From Clostridia bacterium (GTDB lineage: Bacteria > Bacillota > Clostridia > Oscillospirales > CAG-272): a stretch of 12,773 nt of DNA. Made by a program: the position numbers and the translations under genes. Positions 1 through 5,248 of this stretch are shown here, one piece after another (position 1 is the first letter of the stretch; each line of letters starts with the position of its first letter). Under the pieces are notes generated by a model, which had not been told where the DNA came from, ran no database searches, and saw only the letters and a program-made list of their open reading frames with translations. The stretch covers positions 1 to 12,773 of the forward strand of contig JAKSPR010000043.1 of NCBI GenBank assembly GCA_024404655.1, in the 5' to 3' direction.

Positions 1-1
1 A

Positions 2-29
2 CACCCCCGCCGGATTTCCGGCGGGGGTG
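2..29 (-). terminator. Hairpin terminator downstream of the serine hydrolase gene
   Basis: A perfect 12-bp, almost all G/C stem with a 4-nt loop (ATTT on the + strand) begins six bases past the hydrolase TAA on the minus strand. The expected U-run of an intrinsic terminator would lie beyond the window edge and cannot be seen. On the + strand the stem is followed by GATTTCGTT, only a weak T-tract, so the element could also act for a convergent gene to the left. The stem is certain; the terminator role rests on position and stability. Confidence 0.65.
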
Positions 30-35
30 ATTTCG

Positions 36-1511
36 TTATACGGTTTTGTGTCCTTTTGCTTCCCCGGAATACTCATCAAAGAAATCTTCCGCCGTCTTTT
101 TCATGGTGATTTCCACCTGCTCACCATCCGGTGAGAAACGGAAATACGCATCAAAATTGCCGAAATAATCGTCGATGACCTGTACTTTTATGCGGAGCGT
201 ATCCTCTGCGCACCATGCGCCGGACACCGCACAGCGGTACAGTCTGTGACCGGGTTGGGAGCCGACGAACGTGGAATATCCCGTCTGCGGGAACAGACCG
301 AGCACATTTTCGTTCATGCCGAAGGCGAGGTCTTTTTCGCCCTGCGCATTCACATAGTGCCAGTGCAGAACGCCGTTTTCTTCTGTAAAACAGAATGACT
401 TCATGCCCATAGGATTTTCGTCAAGGGCATAGGTGCAGCCGAGCATCTTTTCTTTTACTGTCGGCGTGCAGGTTTCCCACGCTGCCATCAGCTTCATGGA
501 TGCGGCATAATCGGCAAGGGATTTCGCTGCCGCGGGATCTTCGGGCAGAGGGGAATCGGTGACAGCGGACGCTACAATATCACGGAAACCGTGGAGGATC
601 GTCTTCATTGCCTCGCTGTGGCGGCCCTGATTGTCGCCGTTATAGATGAGGATCAGGTCTTTGTCCGGAATACACAGCGCAAACTGACAGCCCATGCCGT
701 AGAAGAAGAACTCATTCCCGAAGGACTTCCAGATATAATAGCCGTAGCCTTGATCGCTGATCATGCCCTTGCCCGTGTCATTTTCAATGAGAGTGGAGGT
801 CGCATCCTTGATGTAACCTGCGGAGATCAGCTGCTCCCCGTTCCAGGAACCGCCGTTCAAGACAAACCGTGCGATGAGAAGCAGATCTCTCGGCAGCATC
901 AGCGCAGCGGAGTCGCCCCAGGTATGACCGCCGGGGCAGGTGAGGAAATGAGCCTTCTCCGAAACCCCGATCTTGTCAAACAGCTTTTCCCGCAGATAGA
1001 CGGCGAGCTTTTTCCCGGTCAGACGCTCGATCAGCGCACCGATGACAAAGGTGCCCGTGGAATCGTAGTCAAACTTTTCCCCCGGTACACGGGAGGGCAG
1101 GGGATTCTGGAAATAGTACCGCACGCGGTCATCCGTCCGCGCCGCAAACCAGTTCTGACAGGGCTTCGCCGTGGACATCATCAGCATCTGGCGTACCGTC
1201 TGATACCGTAGATACTCGTCCGTCTGACCTTCCAGCTCTTGGTGGAAGTATTTGTCCATCGGATCGTCAAGGGACAGAAGTCCTTCGTCCAGCGCAAATC
1301 CGACCGCAAGCGAAACAAAGCTCTTGGTGACGGAGTACATCCGGTGGGTGTCCTCTCCCCGGAAGGGCGGAATGTATGTCTCAAAAAGAATCGAATCCCC
1401 GCGCGCAATGATCACGTCGTGGGTTGCAAGATGATCTGCATCCAGAGAACGCAGATAACGCTCAATGACCGCAGAGGAAAGTCCCATGCTTTCCGGTGTC
1501 TTCATTTCCAT
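36..1511 (-). CDS. Serine hydrolase, beta-lactamase/class C PBP-like family (cytoplasmic)
   Basis: The 491-residue protein has the fold signature of the Beta-lactamase (PF00144) family. This family includes class C beta-lactamases, DD-peptidases and esterases that act through an acyl-serine. The nucleophile motif SxxK is SVTK (Ser60-Lys63). The second motif is YDS (Tyr149-Ser151), followed by a typical STGTFVIGALIERLTGK stretch. The third motif is probably in GMGCQFALCIP near 272-282, without a clear KTG. Residues about 330-490 form an extra C-terminal, beta-rich, lipocalin-like segment of the kind often attached to this family. There is no signal peptide or membrane helix, so a cytoplasmic location is likely and a role in antibiotic resistance unlikely. 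The start at 1511 is preceded by AAGGAG at 1525-1530 with a rather long 13-nt spacer; the second Met (codon 3) would be even farther. It lies 74 nt behind the solute-binding protein gene and is probably co-transcribed with it. The substrate is unknown; an esterase or peptidase acting on an imported compound is a guess. Confidence 0.88.
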   Translation of the reverse strand: MEMKTPESMGLSSAVIERYLRSLDADHLATHDVIIARGDSILFETYIPPFRGEDTHRMYSVTKSFVSLAVGFALDEGLLSLDDPMDKYFHQELEGQTDEYLRYQTVRQMLMMSTAKPCQNWFAARTDDRVRYYFQNPLPSRVPGEKFDYDSTGTFVIGALIERLTGKKLAVYLREKLFDKIGVSEKAHFLTCPGGHTWGDSAALMLPRDLLLIARFVLNGGSWNGEQLISAGYIKDATSTLIENDTGKGMISDQGYGYYIWKSFGNEFFFYGMGCQFALCIPDKDLILIYNGDNQGRHSEAMKTILHGFRDIVASAVTDSPLPEDPAAAKSLADYAASMKLMAAWETCTPTVKEKMLGCTYALDENPMGMKSFCFTEENGVLHWHYVNAQGEKDLAFGMNENVLGLFPQTGYSTFVGSQPGHRLYRCAVSGAWCAEDTLRIKVQVIDDYFGNFDAYFRFSPDGEQVEITMKKTAEDFFDEYSGEAKGHKTV

Positions 1512-1524
1512 GGGAAAAAGTCAG

Positions 1525-1530
1525 CTCCTT
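1525..1530 (-). promoter_or_regulatory. Ribosome binding site of the serine hydrolase
   Basis: AAGGAG on the minus strand lies 13 nt before the ATG at 1511. The spacer is longer than the usual 6-9 nt. No other Shine-Dalgarno-like sequence lies closer, so this site decides for the first of the two nearby ATGs. Confidence 0.6.
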
Positions 1531-1590
1531 CTGATGTTGATAAAAATTACTTGTTGTTGATAAAAATTACTTGTTGTTGATAAATTTATT
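1531..1590. repeat. Three tandem copies of a 20-bp AT-rich unit
   Basis: Three direct copies lie end to end at 1531-1550, 1551-1570 and 1571-1590. Copies one and two differ at 2 of 20 positions; copy three matches copy two over its first 14 bases and then diverges where it enters the stop codon and last codon of the solute-binding protein gene. Each copy contains TGTTGATAA (TTATCAACA on the minus strand), one mismatch from the DnaA box TTATCCACA. The block fills most of the gap between the two leftward genes and is clearly more AT-rich than its surroundings. It may have arisen by slippage; a protein-binding or mRNA role is unproven. Confidence 0.9.
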
Positions 1591-3070
1591 TGGTTGCCAT
1601 ATCGCTGTAAGCGTCCTGAATCTTTCCGACCCGCTTGATCTGCAGCTTTTCGTTCTTTGCCGCATAGGAAGCAACGTCGGTAGACGGCTTTGCCGGCTTG
1701 AACAGTGTTTCCAGCATGGTGTTGTAGGGGCTGGAGAAGTCGCCGTACATGTAGGTGAAGGAAAGGATGACATTGTTCATGACGATGTCGATCATTTCGG
1801 CGTCATCGGTCTGGTCGGCATAACGGGTCTTCAGCGCCTGCTCAAAGTACGCGGGGAAGACACGCTTGTAGCCTTCTGCGGACATCGCTTCAATGATGAG
1901 ACCCGTCTGGTCGATGTGGTCATAAGCCGTGATCGGAATGGTGAAGGGACGGTCCGTGCAGCCGGCGTAGTACTCATCCTGTGCTTCATCCAGCATCGGC
2001 ATGGGGAGAATACCGTAGATCAGTTCGCTCTGGCTCAGCTTCGTTGCCGCAAAGGACAGCTTTGCGTAATTGAAGACAGCACCGCCGTTTGTGAAGATTT
2101 CCTCGGAAACCTCGCCCGCTGTTGTGACAAGACCGTCACCGCCGAATAAGAGCGCATAGAGCTTCTCAACGACTGTCTGATACTTTTCCAGATCAAAGAC
2201 GTAGTTCAGAGAACCGTCCTTGCCCTTCTGGTAGGGTTCCAGATTGAAGGGCTCCAGGACGCAGTAGTAGTAGTTGGGGTTGACAATACCGTAGCGGTCC
2301 GCGGCGTCACGCTTGCCGTCGCCGTTGATATCGCTGTAGGTGCCTTTGATGATCTCTGCCATGTAGTCCAGCGTCCACTTCTTGTCGCGTACCTTCTGAT
2401 AGGGATACTCGATGTCAAGGTTGCTCATTAAGGTCTTGTTGAAGAACATGACGCGGGTGTCGCTCATATTGTAATAGGAGATGAAGTTCGAGAACATATA
2501 CATCTGGTCCTGGAAGGTCAGGCTTTCGATGGTATAGGAGGGCCACCAGGGCTTCTCAAAGTTCAGGTGCGGGACGTCATAAAGGTTCATGAAATAGCCC
2601 TGCAGGGTCATATTTGCCGTGGTGATATCGTGGGCGGAGGCGATATCGAAGACGTCGTCGCCTGCCATGATCGCATTGGTGATGGCGCTCTGCTCGTCGC
2701 CTGTTGAGGAATTCGTGATGTTCGTACTGCCGTCTGCCATGGAGATCTTGCAGTTGAAGCGTTCCTCTACAGTGCGGACCTTGTCATAGACTGCGTCATT
2801 GACGATGGAGCCATCCTGATCGGACACATAGATGGCGGCGTTGCTCAGTTCTGTGAAGCTGAGGATGCGGAAATTATAGCCTTCCAGATCGGTATCCGGA
2901 AGATTGTCAAGAAGTGCAGGATCAATGGGTTCCGTGACTGCTTCCGTTGCGCCGGGAACGGCTGCGGTGGTCTTCGGCGTTTCCGTGCCGGAGGCTTCTC
3001 CGCAGGAAACAGAGGCAAGCAGCATGGCCGCGAGCAGGATACCGCCTGCGATTCTGGTCTGATACTTCAT
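1586..3070 (-). CDS. Extracellular solute-binding lipoprotein (ABC-type, family 1-like)
   Basis: The 494-residue protein starts with a lipoprotein signal peptide: positive KYQTR, a hydrophobic stretch (about residues 8-20), then LASVSC with Cys23 as the likely lipidated residue. A Thr/Glu/Pro-rich linker (about 24-50) would tether the mature domain to the outer face of the membrane. The rest resembles large solute-binding proteins of ABC importers of the sugar/oligosaccharide type common in Clostridia. Features supporting this are the N-terminal strand GYNFRIL, an AGDDVFDI segment near 136-143, the many aromatic residues, and a calcium-loop-like DINGDGKRDAADRYG at 247-261. The start at 3070 has GGAGGG eight bases upstream and a near-consensus promoter. 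No permease or ATPase gene is adjacent; the next gene downstream is a serine hydrolase and the upstream neighbour is divergent murB. The ligand cannot be read from the sequence. The family assignment is fairly safe, the carbohydrate specificity is inference. Confidence 0.85.
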   Translation of the reverse strand: MKYQTRIAGGILLAAMLLASVSCGEASGTETPKTTAAVPGATEAVTEPIDPALLDNLPDTDLEGYNFRILSFTELSNAAIYVSDQDGSIVNDAVYDKVRTVEERFNCKISMADGSTNITNSSTGDEQSAITNAIMAGDDVFDIASAHDITTANMTLQGYFMNLYDVPHLNFEKPWWPSYTIESLTFQDQMYMFSNFISYYNMSDTRVMFFNKTLMSNLDIEYPYQKVRDKKWTLDYMAEIIKGTYSDINGDGKRDAADRYGIVNPNYYYCVLEPFNLEPYQKGKDGSLNYVFDLEKYQTVVEKLYALLFGGDGLVTTAGEVSEEIFTNGGAVFNYAKLSFAATKLSQSELIYGILPMPMLDEAQDEYYAGCTDRPFTIPITAYDHIDQTGLIIEAMSAEGYKRVFPAYFEQALKTRYADQTDDAEMIDIVMNNVILSFTYMYGDFSSPYNTMLETLFKPAKPSTDVASYAAKNEKLQIKRVGKIQDAYSDMATK

Positions 3071-3078
3071 AAAATTTT

Positions 3079-3084
3079 CCCTCC
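3079..3084 (-). promoter_or_regulatory. Ribosome binding site of the solute-binding protein gene
   Basis: GGAGGG on the minus strand lies eight bases before the ATG at 3070, an ideal spacing that fixes this start. Confidence 0.85.
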
Positions 3085-3114
3085 ATAGATAAATAGTGTT
3101 TTTCTATAATGATA

Positions 3115-3143
3115 ATTATACTTTTGTGCTTGGCAAAAGTCAA
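3115..3143 (-). promoter_or_regulatory. Sigma-A type promoter of the leftward unit
   Basis: Reading the minus strand, TTGACT (3143-3138) and TATAAT (3120-3115) are separated by exactly 17 bp. This is one base from the full consensus. A second TTGACT sits 5 bp upstream (3148-3143), giving overlapping -35 candidates, but its 22-bp spacer makes it less likely. Transcription would begin near 3108 and leave a short leader of about 40 nt. Such a strong promoter suggests high expression unless it is repressed. Confidence 0.85.
3121..3139. promoter_or_regulatory. Inverted repeat between -35 and -10, possible operator
   Basis: CTTTTG and CAAAAG form 6-bp arms around a 7-bp centre, and the element occupies almost exactly the spacer of the leftward promoter. 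A repressor bound here would block RNA polymerase, which would fit a substrate-regulated uptake gene. No regulator gene is present in the window and the arms are short, so chance is possible. Confidence 0.35.
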
Positions 3144-3182
3144 GTCAAAATTTTACATTCGGGTAGACAATACCGTTTCCGG

Positions 3183-3216
3183 GAGGTTCTGTCTTCCCCC
3201 GAAAAGAACAGACCTC
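3183..3216. other. Imperfect hairpin in the divergent intergenic region
   Basis: GAGGT/ACCTC, CTGT/ACAG and CTT/AAG pair in order to give 12 base pairs with one single-base bulge on each arm and an 8-nt loop. It lies between the two divergent promoters, so it is in neither predicted leader. On the + strand an A-run (CAAAAAAAC) follows, and on the minus strand no T-run follows, so it does not look like a terminator. It may be a protein site or a remnant; the function is unknown. Confidence 0.4.
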
Positions 3217-3257
3217 AAAAAAACTGTTAGAAATCCGTTAAATTTTTTCAAAACCCC

Positions 3258-3286
3258 TGTTATTTGCCGGAAATCTTTGATATAAT
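3258..3286 (+). promoter_or_regulatory. Extended -10 promoter of the murB-whiA-dnaE operon
   Basis: TATAAT at 3281-3286 is preceded by TG at 3278-3279, giving the extended TGnTATAAT form. The -35 at the 17-bp distance is a poor TGTTAT (3258-3263), which an extended -10 can compensate for. A second TATAAT at 3295-3300 has no visible -35. The -10 also lies in a 13-bp perfect inverted repeat (3279-3291, arms GATATA/TATATC). Start of transcription near 3293 would give a leader of about 70 nt before murB. Confidence 0.65.
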
Positions 3287-3303
3287 ATATCGTATATAAT
3301 CGG

Positions 3304-3336
3304 GGTACCAGGCGCAAAAACTAAAAAGCCGGTACC
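3304..3336 (+). promoter_or_regulatory. Hairpin in the murB 5' leader
   Basis: GGTACC-A-GGC at 3304-3313 pairs with GCC-GGTACC at 3328-3336, giving nine base pairs with one bulged A and an A-rich 14-nt loop (3314-3327). It sits in the predicted leader, ending 15 nt before the Shine-Dalgarno sequence. No T-run follows, so it is not a terminator. It might stabilise the mRNA or be part of an unrecognised leader regulator; I cannot match it to a known riboswitch class. Confidence 0.45.
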
Positions 3337-3351
3337 GGAATCAGTCGGTAG

Positions 3352-3357
3352 AAAGGA
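3352..3357 (+). promoter_or_regulatory. murB: Ribosome binding site that decides the murB start
   Basis: AAAGGA at 3352-3357 overlaps the upstream ATG at 3357, which it therefore cannot serve. It lies eight bases before the ATG at 3366, which is the better start. Confidence 0.7.
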
Positions 3358-3365
3358 TGACGGAT

Positions 3366-4310
3366 ATGGAAAGACAAAACCGCACAGCGGTTCTTACTTC
3401 ATGTCTTGCGGATGGGGGAATCCCCTTTGTGATGGGGGAACCCCTTGATAAGCACACGAGCTTCCGTATCGGCGGACCTGCGGCTGTGGCTGTATTCCCG
3501 GAAAATGCCGATCAGACGGTTTCGGCGATCCGCGCCTGCCGCTGGGCAGATGTGCCGTATCTGATCCTCGGAGCAGGTTCCAATGTCCTCGCTCCCGACA
3601 ATGGATTTGCGGGCTGCGTGATCTTCATGACCGGACTGCGGGAACTCACAATCGAGGGAACGATGATCCGGGCCGGGGCGGGAAATTCGCTGACGCACCT
3701 TGCCTGTGCGGCGCGGGACGCGGGTTTATCCGGGCTTGCCTTTGCCTACGGCATCCCGGGAACATTGGGCGGCGGGGTCTATATGAACGCCGGAGCCTAC
3801 GGCGGAGAACTTGCCGATCTCATCACCTCCGTCGACTTCTATGACGCAGACAAAGACTGTACTATAGAGATTCCTCGCGAGGACTGCGCTTTCGGCTACC
3901 GCACATCCGCCTTTCAGAGCCGGAACGGCGTGATCCTCGGCGCATCCATGACCTTGTCCGAGGGCGATATCGCCGCTGTCACGGCCGAAATGAATGACTA
4001 TAAAGCCAGACGGCAGGAAAAACAGCCGCTGGACTACCCAAGCGCCGGCAGTGCGTTCAAACGCTATCCCGGATTTTTCACCGCCCAGCTCATCGACGAG
4101 GCGGGGCTGAAAGGGTATACCGTGGGCGGCGCACAGGTCAGCGAAAAGCATGCGGGCTTCATCATCAACCGCGGCGCCGCAACGGCGGAGGATGTTCGCA
4201 CGCTGATCCGCATCATACAGGAAAAGATCCGTGAAAAGCACGGTTTTACCATAGAACCCGAAATCCGGATGCTGTCAGACGAGCCGGAACAGAAAGAAAA
4301 CGGGGTATAA
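3366..4310 (+). CDS. murB: UDP-N-acetylenolpyruvoylglucosamine reductase MurB
   Basis: MurB reduces UDP-GlcNAc-enolpyruvate to UDP-MurNAc with NADPH and bound FAD, the second committed step of cytoplasmic peptidoglycan precursor synthesis. The 314-residue length fits the family. The FAD-binding part shows LILGAGSNVLAPDNGFAG (about 67-83) and GIPGTLGGGVYMNAGAYGGE (129-148). The substrate domain shows FGYRTSAF with Arg179, YPSAGSAFKR with the proton-donor Ser229, the GGAQVSEKHAGFIIN block (about 254-268), and the final EPEIRML with Glu299. The AGSAFKR form with short loops fits the type II MurB of Gram-positive bacteria. An upstream in-frame ATG at 3357 would add MTD but overlaps the Shine-Dalgarno sequence, so 3366 is preferred. 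It is the first gene of the rightward operon and its TAA is only five bases before the whiA ATG. All key residues are present. Confidence 0.96.
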   Translation: MERQNRTAVLTSCLADGGIPFVMGEPLDKHTSFRIGGPAAVAVFPENADQTVSAIRACRWADVPYLILGAGSNVLAPDNGFAGCVIFMTGLRELTIEGTMIRAGAGNSLTHLACAARDAGLSGLAFAYGIPGTLGGGVYMNAGAYGGELADLITSVDFYDADKDCTIEIPREDCAFGYRTSAFQSRNGVILGASMTLSEGDIAAVTAEMNDYKARRQEKQPLDYPSAGSAFKRYPGFFTAQLIDEAGLKGYTVGGAQVSEKHAGFIINRGAATAEDVRTLIRIIQEKIREKHGFTIEPEIRMLSDEPEQKENGV

Positions 4311-4315
4311 ATGCC

Positions 4316-5209
4316 ATGTCATTTGCCGGTGAGGTCAAAGCCGACCTCTGCGAACAATTTGTTAAAAAGCCCTGCTGCAGAAAAGCGCTGCTGCTGGGCA
4401 TCCTGCGCGCCTCCTATCTCTTCCTTGACAGGGAGATCCGCTTCACCACCCGCAGCCGTGCGGCGGCGCAGCTGACGGAAACCCTGCTTGCCGAGCTTTT
4501 CGATATCCATGTCCCCTTTTCCTATGAAGAGGGTACAGAGGGCAGCTGCCAGCTGGTCCTGATGGACGAGGACGCGGAGAAGATCACAGCCTGCTTTGCC
4601 CAGAAGCCTTCCGGCTTCCGCGCGGCGATTCCCGAAGAGATCGACCGCTGTCCCCACTGCCGTGTTCATTATCTGCGCGGCGTGTTCTTATCCGCCGGAA
4701 CCGTCACGGATCCCGCATCCTCCTATCACCTTGATATGGTGCTCTCCGAGGACGAAATGGCGGAGGATTTCGGTTATTTCCTCGAAGATATGGATATCCG
4801 CGTCAAGCACACCGCCCGCAAGGGGCTTCCGGTGCTCTATTTCAAGGAAAGCGAAGCCATTGAAGATTTTCTGACGGTCATCGGCGCCAAGCGCGGCGCG
4901 TTCTCCGTCATGAATGCAAAGATTCTGAAGGAAGTCCGCAACAACGCCAACCGTGTTTCCAACTGCGAGCTTGCCAATATTGATAAAATCGTCAGCGCGG
5001 CGACCATCCAGTATGAGGCCATACAGAGACTGTATGAAGAAGACCGCTTCGGCCTGCTTCCGGGAGAACTGCAGGAAACGGCCCGCCTGCGCTATGAGCA
5101 TCCCGATCTGCCGCTCAAGGACCTTGCGGCCCTCCACGAGCCGCCGCTCACCAAATCAGGCCTCAATCACCGCCTGCGCAAAATCGTGGATTTTGTCGAA
5201 AAAACGTAA
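4316..5209 (+). CDS. whiA: DNA-binding protein WhiA
   Basis: WhiA is a DNA-binding protein of Gram-positive bacteria. It is a transcription factor for sporulation and division genes in Streptomyces and affects cell division and chromosome segregation in Bacillus. The 297-residue protein begins with the family's MSF-x-x-EVK start. Residues about 20-195 form the LAGLIDADG-homing-endonuclease-like domain, with the hallmark RGVFLSAGTVTDP (121-133) followed by SYHLDMVL. Residues about 205-295 form the helix-turn-helix domain, with NRVSNCELANIDK and the C-terminal LTKSGLNHRLRKI. The start at 4316 has no good Shine-Dalgarno sequence, only GGGG at 4302-4305. It is five bases behind the murB stop, so translational coupling is likely. 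The usual partners rapZ and yvcK, which commonly precede whiA in Bacillota, are missing here. A perfect 12-bp palindrome follows the stop (5211-5222) but has no loop and no T-run. Confidence 0.95.
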   Translation: MSFAGEVKADLCEQFVKKPCCRKALLLGILRASYLFLDREIRFTTRSRAAAQLTETLLAELFDIHVPFSYEEGTEGSCQLVLMDEDAEKITACFAQKPSGFRAAIPEEIDRCPHCRVHYLRGVFLSAGTVTDPASSYHLDMVLSEDEMAEDFGYFLEDMDIRVKHTARKGLPVLYFKESEAIEDFLTVIGAKRGAFSVMNAKILKEVRNNANRVSNCELANIDKIVSAATIQYEAIQRLYEEDRFGLLPGELQETARLRYEHPDLPLKDLAALHEPPLTKSGLNHRLRKIVDFVEKT

Positions 5210-5235
5210 AATTTCCGGAAATCAACCGAGGGGAG

Positions 5236-5241
5236 AGGGGG
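5236..5241 (+). promoter_or_regulatory. dnaE: Ribosome binding site of dnaE
   Basis: A purine-rich run with AGGGGG lies seven bases before the dnaE ATG in the 39-nt gap behind whiA, giving dnaE its own strong translation start. Confidence 0.75.
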
Positions 5242-5248
5242 AAATACC

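Noticed and set aside
591..1211. Rightward frame of 206 codons antisense to the serine hydrolase
   Set aside because: The leftward frame has SxxK and other family motifs, a ribosome site and a terminator; the rightward one has none.
1531..1590. Tandem repeats considered as a small CRISPR array
   Set aside because: The 20-bp units abut with no unique spacers, and no cas gene is present.
3314..3324. CAAAAACTA stretch resembling the tail of a preQ1-I riboswitch
   Set aside because: The required hairpin before the A-rich tail is absent, and the stretch is instead the loop of the GGTACC hairpin. murB is also not a preQ1-regulated gene.
3331..3336. GGTACC resembling the core of a T-box leader
   Set aside because: The conserved T-box flanks, specifier hairpin and terminator are missing, and the leader is only about 70 nt long.
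5211..5222. 12-bp palindrome ATTTCCGGAAAT after whiA, considered as a terminator
   Set aside because: It has no loop and no T-run and is followed directly by the dnaE ribosome site, so it cannot act as an intrinsic terminator.
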